Program-made: the position numbers and the translations under genes | Shown: positions 1-6,345 of the stretch, one piece after another | Layout: each line of letters opens with the position of its first letter | Position numbering within the stretch: position 1 is the stretch's first letter | Notes under the pieces: model-generated | Told to the model about the DNA's origin: nothing | Seen by the model: only the letters and a program-made list of their open reading frames with translations | Databases searched by the model: none | Assembly (NCBI GenBank): GCA_965657825.1 | Contig: CBFHQG010000057.1 | Location: forward strand, 1 to 13,908 | DNA: 13,908 nt | Direction: 5' to 3' | From: M55B157 sp965657825 | GTDB lineage: Bacteria > Actinomycetota > Actinomycetes > S36-B12

Positions 1-1094
1 GTCGCGAACCCGTAGGCGGCGAGGTAGAACATGACTGCTGCCACACCTTCGGGATTCGTCGCGATCACCCCGACGAGGATGAAGCCGGCCTGAGCGATCG
101 AGGAGTAGGCCAGCATCCGCTTGATGTCAGTTTGCGTCAGCGCCACGATGGAGCCGAGCAGCATGGTGGCGATCGCGACCACCCACAGGGCAGGCTCCCA
201 ATCCCACCGGGTACCTCCGAAGGCGACGTACAGGAATCGAAGCAGCGCACCGAACGCCGCGACCTTCACCGCGGCCGCCATGAAACCGGTGATCGGACTC
301 GGCGAGCCCTGATAAACATCGGGTACCCACTGATGGAAGGGCACCGCACCGATCTTGAACAGCAGCCCCACCACGACGAGGGCGAACCCAGCAACGACGA
401 GTCCGGCCTCTCCGGGCTTGGACGCGAGAACCTCGGCGATCACCGGAAGGCTGATGCTGGCGGAGTACCCGTACAGCAGGGCCGCACCGAAGATGAAGAA
501 GGCCGAGGAGAACGCGCCGAGCACGAAGTACTTCAGCGCCGCCTCCTGGGAGAGCAGACGGCGACGTCGGGCCATGCCAACCATCAGGTACAGCGGCAGC
601 GACATGATCTCCAGGGCGATGAACATCACGAGCAGGTCATTGGCCGCGGTGAACAGCATCATGCCGAGGACCGCGAACAGCATGAGCGGCCAGACCTCGG
701 TCTGGGCGAATCCGCGCCTCGCTAGTTCGCGCTCCTCCTCCGAGCCCGGCAGCGAGCTCACCCGGGGGGCGAAGGCATCACCTGCTGGATCGACACTGCG
801 CTCGGCGATGAGCAGGGCGGCTACAAGGGACACCACGAGGATCAGGCCCTGCAGGAACAGGCTCGGACCGTCGATCGCCAATCCTCCGGTGATCACCCGG
901 ATGCTGGCGTTGGAGATCACAACCGCGAGAGCTGCGATGAGGGTGGCGAACACGATGACCAGCTGTAAGCCGCGCCGCGCCCCGCGTGGGATGAAGGCCT
1001 CGACGATGACACCGACGATGGCCGCCACGCCGACGATGATCATCGGCAGAAGTGCGAAATAGTCGATATCCGGTGATGTCAGCACGTCGTTCAC
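1..1094 (-). CDS. nuoN: NADH-quinone oxidoreductase subunit N (antiporter-like pump), 3' end cut by window edge
   Basis: NuoN is the antiporter-like pump subunit nearest NuoK. The start is GTG at 1094, forming GTGA with the nuoM stop, after GGGAGG at about 6-base spacing. The frame stays open for 364 codons to the window edge; about 150 or more C-terminal residues should lie outside. Visible residues include E162 in ALEIMSLPLYLMVG, K188 in EAALKYFVLGAFSS, K247 in GLLFKIGAVPFHQWVPDVYQG, K277 in AAAVKVAAFGALLR, and the QTDIKRMLAYSSIAQAGF motif (321-338). Between the third and fourth hydrophobic segments is a long charged loop (about 98-134: AERSVDPAGD...ELARRGFAQTEVWP), which I recall as an actinobacterial trait. 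A rare TTA leucine codon occurs at residue 43. The frame is intact as far as it goes. Confidence 0.97.
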   Translation of the reverse strand, partial: MNDVLTSPDIDYFALLPMIIVGVAAIVGVIVEAFIPRGARRGLQLVIVFATLIAALAVVISNASIRVITGGLAIDGPSLFLQGLILVVSLVAALLIAERSVDPAGDAFAPRVSSLPGSEEERELARRGFAQTEVWPLMLFAVLGMMLFTAANDLLVMFIALEIMSLPLYLMVGMARRRRLLSQEAALKYFVLGAFSSAFFIFGAALLYGYSASISLPVIAEVLASKPGEAGLVVAGFALVVVGLLFKIGAVPFHQWVPDVYQGSPSPITGFMAAAVKVAAFGALLRFLYVAFGGTRWDWEPALWVVAIATMLLGSIVALTQTDIKRMLAYSSIAQAGFILVGVIATNPEGVAAVMFYLAAYGFA

Positions 1095-2641
1095 GGCGCA
1101 CCTCCCTCACCCGTGTCGATCGTGGGTGGGGGGTCGGTCACTCCAACGATCTGCAGGGTGCGCTCGACCGCCGGATTGATCACATCCAGCACCGGGCCGG
1201 GGATGATGCCCAGGACCAGGGTGAGCAGCACGATGGGTGCAAGGGAGGTGATCTCACGCCCTCGCGCATCGGGCATGTCGACCAGCGCAGCCGGCGCCGG
1301 ACCGGTAGCCGTGCGTTGGTAGAAGCGCAGCACGTAGGCCGCGGTGAACACGATGCCCAGCGTGGCGATGACACCGACCCAGATGTAGCGGGAGAAGGTG
1401 CCGAGCAGGACGAGGAACTCGCCGACGAACCCGGCAAGACCGGGTAGGGCCAGGGAGGCCATCGCGGCGAACATGAGGAACCCGCCGAGGACGGGGGCGA
1501 CCTTCGCCACTCCCCCGTAGTCGCTGATCAGGCTCGATCCGCCCCGACGCATCATGAGGAATCCACCGGTGAGGAAGAGGGCAGCCGTGGAGAGGCCGTG
1601 GGCGAGCATGTAGAACACCGAGCCAGTTCCGCCCTGGGAGGTGAACACGAAGATGCCGAGGGCGATGAATCCGAAGTGGGACATCGAGGAGTAGGCGAAC
1701 AGCCTCTTCATGTCGTTCTGCCCCAGCGCCACGAGGGCGCCGTAGAGAATCCCGATGACTGCCATCGCGATGACGACAGGGGCGTAGAACTGCGACGCCT
1801 CGGGGAAGATCGGGAGCAGGTAGCGGATCATCCCGAAGGTGCCGACCTTGTCCAGCACACCGATGAGCAGAACAGCGGTTGCGGGAGTCGATTCCTTCGC
1901 CGCATCCGGCAGCCAGGTGTGGAATGGCCACAGTGGCGCCTTGATCGCGAAGGCGAAGAAGAAGCCCAGGAACAGCAGTCGCTGAGTCGTGGAGTCCATC
2001 TCCAGACCGACGAGGGACAGAAAATCGAAGGTGCCCTCACCGAGGATCCGAGCCGAGACGACGTAGACCCCGATGAGCGACGCCAGCATGAAAAGGCCGC
2101 CGACGAGGGAGTAGATCAGGAACTTCACCGCTGCATAGGACCGCTGAGCCCCGCCATAGCGCCCGATGAGGAAGTAGATCGGGACCAGCATCGCCTCGAA
2201 GAACACGTAGAACAAGAAAAGGTCGGTCGCGGCGAACACGCCGACCATCAGTGTCTCGAGTACCAGGAGTAGCGCGAAGTAGCCCTTCACGCTGCCTTTG
2301 CCCGCGGCGGCATCGACATCGTTCCATCCGGCGAGGATGACGACCGGCACGAGCGTGGTGGCCAATGCGACGAGGACCAAACCGATGCCGTCGACTCCCA
2401 CCGAGTAACTGATACCCAGGGCCGGAATCCACGGTGCGCTCTCCACGAATTGGAAGGGGGAGGTTGCGGTCGCGTCGAACTGCAGGGCCATGGCGATCGT
2501 CAGACCGAGGGTGACCAGCGACACGACGAGTGCGACCTGCTTGGCCAGGGTCGTCCTGGCCACCGGCAACAGCATGACCAGGGCGCTGCCGATCAGGGGT
2601 ACCAGGCCGATCGTGGTCAGCCAGGGGAAGGATCCGCTCAT
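1091..2641 (-). CDS. nuoM: NADH-quinone oxidoreductase subunit M (antiporter-like pump)
   Basis: NuoM is the middle antiporter-like proton pump, related to MrpD. It is 516 residues with about 14 hydrophobic segments. Key residues match E. coli NuoM nearly position for position: E149 in FEAMLVPIYFLIG, K173 in AVKFLIYSLVGG, K234 in AIKAPLWPFHTWLPDAAKE, K265 in GVLDKVGTFGMIRY, and E408 in FVGEFLVLLG (E. coli E144, K234, K265, E407). The family motif NDMKRLFAYSSMSHFGF is at 309-325. The hydrophilic C-terminus (about 495-516) is Pro/Gly/Asp-rich and variable. The ATG at 2641 overlaps the nuoL stop (ATGA). Its Shine-Dalgarno is the weakest in the operon (GGTGGGG at best), so translation probably depends on ribosomes finishing nuoL. 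The TGA overlaps the nuoN GTG by 4 bases. Confidence 0.98.
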   Translation of the reverse strand: MSGSFPWLTTIGLVPLIGSALVMLLPVARTTLAKQVALVVSLVTLGLTIAMALQFDATATSPFQFVESAPWIPALGISYSVGVDGIGLVLVALATTLVPVVILAGWNDVDAAAGKGSVKGYFALLLVLETLMVGVFAATDLFLFYVFFEAMLVPIYFLIGRYGGAQRSYAAVKFLIYSLVGGLFMLASLIGVYVVSARILGEGTFDFLSLVGLEMDSTTQRLLFLGFFFAFAIKAPLWPFHTWLPDAAKESTPATAVLLIGVLDKVGTFGMIRYLLPIFPEASQFYAPVVIAMAVIGILYGALVALGQNDMKRLFAYSSMSHFGFIALGIFVFTSQGGTGSVFYMLAHGLSTAALFLTGGFLMMRRGGSSLISDYGGVAKVAPVLGGFLMFAAMASLALPGLAGFVGEFLVLLGTFSRYIWVGVIATLGIVFTAAYVLRFYQRTATGPAPAALVDMPDARGREITSLAPIVLLTLVLGIIPGPVLDVINPAVERTLQIVGVTDPPPTIDTGEGGAP

Positions 2642-4578
2642 GACAGCCCCACCAGGGCCAGAACGCCGAAGACGATGAGCACGCCGATCACCATCACCAG
2701 GGCATAGCTGCGGGTGAAGCCGTTCTGCAGTCGACGCAGTCGGCCGGAGGCACCCCCGATGAACGCGGCTGAGGCGTTCACCGCACCATCGACGACGCGG
2801 TTATCGAACCAGACCAGGAACCTCGCGGTGTACCAGGTCGGGCGCACCGCGACGATGTCGTTGGTGGCGTCGTCGTAGAGGTTGTTGCGAGCAGCGATCG
2901 TCAGCACGGAGACCTTCTGCGGGGGCTCGATGGGCACGGACTTGCCGTAGATGAGGACTGCGATCGCGACCCCGATGAGCACGATGGCCAGGGTGATCAA
3001 TTCCAAGACCGTGGTCGGGATGGCGATCGGCCTCGATTCGTATCCGGTCACAGGGGTCAGCCACTCCACGATGTCGCCCCAGTAGACCAGCGATGCGCCG
3101 AGGCCGAGGGAGCCGATGGCAAGCACGATCAGGGGCACCGTCATGACCGGTGGCGATTCGTGCGGGTGCGCCTCATCGTCCCACCGCGCCTTGCCAAGGA
3201 AGGTCATCGTGAACATACGGGTCATGTAGAAGCCGGTGATCCCGGCCGCCAGAACGGCGGCGATCCCCGCGATGGTGTTCTGCTCGAAGGCCGCGTGGAT
3301 GATCTTGTCCTTGGAGTAGAAGCCGGAGAACGGCGGGATGCCCATGATCGCGAGATAGCCGAAGGTGAATGCGCCGAAGGTGATGAGCATGACGGTTCTC
3401 AGGGCACCGAAACGTCTCATGTCGACACCGTTGTTCATGGCGTGCATGACCGAGCCGGCACTCAAGAACAGATTCGCCTTGAACACACCGTGGGTGAGCA
3501 GGTGGAAGATCGCGAAGACATAGCCCACCGGCCCCAGCCCTGCCGCGAGGACCATGTAGCCGATCTGACTCATCGTCGAGCCTGCCAGTGCCTTCTTGAT
3601 GTCGTCTTTGGCCGACCCGATGACTGCGCCGATGATCATCGTGATCACGCCGATCACCATCACGGTCGTTGCCGCGAACACCGTCCGGTCGTAGATGGCA
3701 TTGCTGCGCACGATCAGATACACGCCGGCGGTCACCATGGTGGCTGCGTGGATCAGTGCCGAGACGGGGGTCGGGCCCTCCATCGCGTCGAGCAACCACG
3801 CCTGCAGGGGGAACTGCGCGGACTTACCGGCGGCAGCGAGCAGAAGGAGCAGGCCGATCCAGGTCAGGGTCGAATCGTTGGCCTCACCAGCGGAGGAGAA
3901 GACCGAGTCGAAGGTCACCGAACCGAAGGTGACGAACATCAGCATGATGGCCAGGCTCAGGCCGACATCGCCCACTCGGTTGATCACGAAGGCCTTCTTG
4001 GCCGCGGCCGCAGCACTGGGCTTGTACTGCCAGAAGCCGATCAGCAGGAACGATGCGAGACCGACACCCTCCCAGCCCACATAGAGCAGCAGGTAGTTGT
4101 CGGCGAGGACGAGCAGAAGCATCGCTGCGACGAATAGGTTGAGGAACCCGAAGAATCTGCGCCGGTCGGGATCATGCGCCATGTAGCCGATCGAGTAGAT
4201 GTGGATCAATGAGCCGACGATGGTGATGAGGAGCACGAACACCATCGACAACTGATCGAGTTGGAAGGCGACATCCACCTGGAACTGCCCCGCGAACACC
4301 CACGAGTACATGGTCTGCTCGAACGCGCGGGCCTCGGCGGGGCGGCCCATCATCTCGATCAGCATCGCGATCGCGAGCCCGGCCGAGATCACCACCGTTC
4401 CGACTCCGATGAGATGGCCGAACCTATTCGTCAGTCGCCCGGTCGTCAGCAGCACGATCGCCCCTACCAGCGGTAGGGCGATCAGCAGCCAGATCCAGGC
4501 GAAGATGCCCGTCGCCGCGTTCAACGGCTCCAGCACGGGAGCGACGTCGGCCGCGGCAATAGCGCCGTTCCCGATCAC
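2638..4578 (-). CDS. nuoL: NADH-quinone oxidoreductase subunit L (distal antiporter-like pump)
   Basis: NuoL is the most distal antiporter-like pump subunit. Its C-terminal lateral helix runs along the membrane arm and ends in an anchoring transmembrane segment. At 646 residues it has the normal length. Pump residues are visible: E170 in VGWEGVGLASFLLIGFW, D204 in RVGDVG, K252 in AGKSAQFPLQAWLLDAMEGPTP (the helix-7 lysine), H277 in SALIHAATMV, K368 in HGVFKANLFL, and K423 in GFYSKDKI. These correspond to E144, D178, K229 and K399 of E. coli, plus family histidine and lysine sites. The lateral helix should lie at about 560-620, followed by a last hydrophobic segment (about 623-645). The start is GTG at 4578, the only start in the window not overlapping the preceding nuo gene. 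The TGA overlaps the nuoM ATG by 4 bases. Confidence 0.98.
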   Translation of the reverse strand: MIGNGAIAAADVAPVLEPLNAATGIFAWIWLLIALPLVGAIVLLTTGRLTNRFGHLIGVGTVVISAGLAIAMLIEMMGRPAEARAFEQTMYSWVFAGQFQVDVAFQLDQLSMVFVLLITIVGSLIHIYSIGYMAHDPDRRRFFGFLNLFVAAMLLLVLADNYLLLYVGWEGVGLASFLLIGFWQYKPSAAAAAKKAFVINRVGDVGLSLAIMLMFVTFGSVTFDSVFSSAGEANDSTLTWIGLLLLLAAAGKSAQFPLQAWLLDAMEGPTPVSALIHAATMVTAGVYLIVRSNAIYDRTVFAATTVMVIGVITMIIGAVIGSAKDDIKKALAGSTMSQIGYMVLAAGLGPVGYVFAIFHLLTHGVFKANLFLSAGSVMHAMNNGVDMRRFGALRTVMLITFGAFTFGYLAIMGIPPFSGFYSKDKIIHAAFEQNTIAGIAAVLAAGITGFYMTRMFTMTFLGKARWDDEAHPHESPPVMTVPLIVLAIGSLGLGASLVYWGDIVEWLTPVTGYESRPIAIPTTVLELITLAIVLIGVAIAVLIYGKSVPIEPPQKVSVLTIAARNNLYDDATNDIVAVRPTWYTARFLVWFDNRVVDGAVNASAAFIGGASGRLRRLQNGFTRSYALVMVIGVLIVFGVLALVGLS

Positions 4579-4595
4579 GGCGCCTCCTCGTTCAT
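4575..4595 (-). other. Possible six-codon minicistron (MNEEAP) leading into nuoL
   Basis: Within the nuoK-nuoL gap an ATG at 4595 opens a six-codon frame (M-N-E-E-A-P). Its TGA (4577-4575) overlaps the nuoL GTG (4578-4576) as GTGA, exactly like the other junctions of this operon. It has its own plausible Shine-Dalgarno, GAAGGA (4610-4605), nine bases upstream, and its Glu codons hold the GAGGAGG of nuoL. The arrangement is seen directly. Translation is not shown, and a frame this short can arise by chance. Confidence 0.3.
4583..4589 (-). promoter_or_regulatory. Ribosome binding site of nuoL, with short spacing
   Basis: On the minus strand GAGGAGG lies four bases before the nuoL GTG at 4578, closer than the 6-9 bases seen at most other genes here. 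An in-frame TGA at 4611-4609, with no ATG, GTG or TTG between it and 4578, rules out a longer nuoL. The strong motif therefore supports the GTG start despite the tight spacing. Confidence 0.65.
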
Positions 4596-4618
4596 CACGT
4601 CGAGTCCTTCAGGTCGTG

Positions 4619-4634
4619 GGCCGCGTGTGCGGCC
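4619..4634 (-). other. GC-rich hairpin in the nuoK-nuoL gap
   Basis: The gap 4579-4640 is the only non-coding stretch in the window. Six bases past the nuoK stop, GGCCGC (4619-4624), a four-base loop and GCGGCC (4629-4634) form a perfect 6-bp stem in the mRNA. There is no U tract after it, so termination is unlikely. A role in mRNA stability, processing or setting the nuoK:nuoL ratio is possible but inferred. Confidence 0.5.
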
Positions 4635-4640
4635 ATCGGT

Positions 4641-4940
4641 CTAGTACTTGAGCAGATTCGGTTCGTCTATGGAGGCCGAGCGTCGGGATCGGAACACCGT
4701 CACGATGATCGCGAGACCGACGACGACCTCGGCAGCAGCCACCACCATGACGAAGAACGCCACGACCTGGCCGTCGAGGTTGCCGTTGATGCGGGCGAAG
4801 GAGACGAAGGCGAGGTTCGCCGCGTTCAGCATCAACTCGATGGACATGAACACCACGATGGCGTTGCGGCGCACCATCACGCCGATCGCCCCGATGGTGA
4901 ACAGGATCCCGGCGAGGACGACGTAGTTCTCCGGACTCAT
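4641..4940 (-). CDS. nuoK: NADH-quinone oxidoreductase subunit K (membrane, proton path)
   Basis: NuoK is a small three-helix membrane subunit, related to MrpC, that sits between NuoJ and NuoN. At 99 residues it has the standard length. Hydrophobic segments run at about 5-22, 28-48 and 58-83. The membrane glutamates needed for proton translocation are present: E35 in the MSIELMLNAANLAF motif and E71 in AAAEVVVGLAI, equivalent to E36 and E72 of E. coli. It starts at the ATG at 4940, overlapping the nuoJ stop (ATGA), after a GGGGGAGG site. It ends in TAG, the only gene here not ending in TGA, and it is the only one followed by a non-coding gap. The hydrophilic C-terminus (FRSRRSASIDEPNLLKY) is short and ordinary. 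Confidence 0.98.
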   Translation of the reverse strand: MSPENYVVLAGILFTIGAIGVMVRRNAIVVFMSIELMLNAANLAFVSFARINGNLDGQVVAFFVMVVAAAEVVVGLAIIVTVFRSRRSASIDEPNLLKY

Positions 4941-5773
4941 CGACCCTCCCCCGGGGAGTAGCCGGGGTCATCGGCCACCGGATGTGTGATCGGGCCTTCC
5001 GCCGCGTTGCCTTCGCTGAGTTCCGCCGTTTCGGTGATAGCCGCGGTGTCGACCGGGCGGACGTCACCGCGCACCCGCAGGGAATCAGGGACGGATTGCT
5101 CAGCGATGCTGCCATCAGGGAGCAATGCCGGAGTGTCCACGGAGTTGTGCCGAGCGTAGACACCTGGCGGTGCTTGATTGCCCGGGTGCAGACCCGTGAG
5201 AACCCGCTGCTCGGCCAGTTCGCGCTGTGTCGCCCGCGGTTGCCAGCGTTCGCGGTGGGCGAGGACAAGGGCCCCCACCGCGGCGACGATCAGCAGCGCG
5301 GCGACGATCTCGAAGGCCACGAGGTAGTCGGAGAACAGCAACCGGGCCAGGCCCTCGACGTTGCCGCCATATTGGGAGTTCGCGCCATCGAGTCCGATCA
5401 TCCCGGTGCCGGTGAGTGCGTTGGCGATCCCGGCCGTCAGCAGCATGCCGAAGCCCAGGCCGAGCACGATGGCCGCCCACCGCTGCCCGCGAATCGTCTC
5501 AACCAGGGAGTCCGACGCATCGACGCCGACCACCATGAGGACGAAGAGGAACAGCATCATCACCGCGCCGGTGTACACGATGATCTGAACCATGCCCAGG
5601 AACGGGGCGGCGTTGGCGATGTAGAGCACCGCGAGGCTGATCATGGTCAGCGCCAACCACAGTGCGCTGTGAACGGCACGTCGGGAGAGGATGAGCCCGA
5701 GGGCTCCGATGACCGACAGCACCGCGCAGACCCAGAAGACCACGGTCTCGCCTGTGCCGAGTTGTTCGATCAC
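4937..5773 (-). CDS. nuoJ: NADH-quinone oxidoreductase subunit J (membrane) with long hydrophilic tail
   Basis: NuoJ is a membrane subunit next to NuoH and NuoK, linking quinone reduction to the proton pumps. Five hydrophobic segments fit the family (roughly 10-29, 35-54, 60-83, 100-120, 150-172). The third contains MVQIIVYTGAVMMLFLFVLM (61-80), the conserved helix that can carry a pi-bulge in complex I. The 278-residue protein is longer than E. coli NuoJ (about 184) because of a roughly 105-residue hydrophilic C-terminus. That tail contains PPGVYARHNSVDTPALLPDG (202-221) and an acidic end. I recall a related VYARHN...DTPALLPDG segment in other actinobacteria. Translation starts at GTG (5773), forming GTGA with the nuoI stop, after GGGAGG at 7-base spacing. 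Its last codons (SPGEGR) hold the GGGGGAGG Shine-Dalgarno of nuoK, which it overlaps by 4 bases. Confidence 0.96.
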   Translation of the reverse strand: MIEQLGTGETVVFWVCAVLSVIGALGLILSRRAVHSALWLALTMISLAVLYIANAAPFLGMVQIIVYTGAVMMLFLFVLMVVGVDASDSLVETIRGQRWAAIVLGLGFGMLLTAGIANALTGTGMIGLDGANSQYGGNVEGLARLLFSDYLVAFEIVAALLIVAAVGALVLAHRERWQPRATQRELAEQRVLTGLHPGNQAPPGVYARHNSVDTPALLPDGSIAEQSVPDSLRVRGDVRPVDTAAITETAELSEGNAAEGPITHPVADDPGYSPGEGR

Positions 5774-6345
5774 GATGACGCCTCCCGAGCGCGTTCGTGC
5801 TGCTCCACCGCCGACCCCTCCTGCTCGGGCACGGCGCCCGTGACCTTACCGGCGTAGTAGTCCTTCTCGGTGGTCCCGGGCACCATGTCGTGCGGCGGGG
5901 CGATCATTCCAGGCAGGAGAGGTGCAAGGAGTTCGTCCTTGGTGAAGATCAGATCCGCGCGATTGTCATCAGCGAGTTCGTACTCGTTTGTCATCGTCAA
6001 AGCGCGCGTCGGGCACGCTTCGATGCACAGCCCGCAGAAGATGCAGCGAAGGTAGTTGATCTGGTAGACGCGGCCGTACCTTTCCCCGGGTGAGAATCGC
6101 TCGCCCTCGGTGTTGTCCGCGCCTTCTACGAAGATCGCGTCGGCGGGGCAGGCCCAGGCGCACAACTCGCAGCCGACGCATTTCTCCAGCCCGTCAGGCC
6201 AGCGGTTGAGCTGGTGGCGGCCGTGGAACCGCGGCTTGGGCGGGAACCGATCGGCCTGCTCGGGATACTGCTCGGTGACCACCCGTTTGAACATGGTGCG
6301 GAAGGTGACCCCGAAGCCGCGCACCGCGGAGGGTAGTTCAGGCAT
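5770..6345 (-). CDS. nuoI: NADH-quinone oxidoreductase subunit I (23 kDa, two 4Fe-4S clusters)
   Basis: NuoI is an 8Fe ferredoxin that carries clusters N6a and N6b and passes electrons from NuoG to NuoB. It is 191 residues, with a short amphipathic N-terminus (FGVTFRTMFKRVVTEQYPE, about 11-29) that packs against NuoH. Two complete C-x2-C-x2-C-x3-C-P sites follow: C56, C59, C62, C66 and C101, C104, C107, C111. Between them is the typical GERYGRVYQINYLRC stretch, and after them TNEYELADDNR (119-129). The hydrophilic C-terminus (about 150-191) is variable and Glu-rich. The ATG at 6345 lies inside nuoH, preceded by AGGAGG at 9-base spacing. The 8-base overlap makes this the one junction that is neither the 4-base type, the 1-base type, nor a gap. 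Its TGA overlaps the nuoJ GTG by 4 bases. Confidence 0.98.
   Translation of the reverse strand: MPELPSAVRGFGVTFRTMFKRVVTEQYPEQADRFPPKPRFHGRHQLNRWPDGLEKCVGCELCAWACPADAIFVEGADNTEGERFSPGERYGRVYQINYLRCIFCGLCIEACPTRALTMTNEYELADDNRADLIFTKDELLAPLLPGMIAPPHDMVPGTTEKDYYAGKVTGAVPEQEGSAVEQHERAREASS

Noticed and set aside
966..968. TTA leucine codon in nuoN as a bldA-type regulatory codon
   Set aside because: Another TTA occurs in nuoH (codon 408), nothing else indicates Streptomyces, and nuo genes are housekeeping. It is more likely ordinary codon variation.
355..1062. Open frame of 235 codons on the plus strand, opposite the start of nuoN
   Set aside because: The minus strand carries an intact nuoN with conserved pump residues over the same bases. 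The plus-strand product is Arg/Ser/Met-rich with no family resemblance.
3160..4137. Open frame of 325 codons on the plus strand, opposite nuoL
   Set aside because: Low-complexity His/Asp/Arg/Gly composition, no domain, no conserved start context, and fully inside nuoL. It is a shadow frame.
4619..4634. Intrinsic terminator after nuoK
   Set aside because: The stem is only 6 bp and no run of U follows it on the transcribed strand. The operon plainly continues into nuoL.
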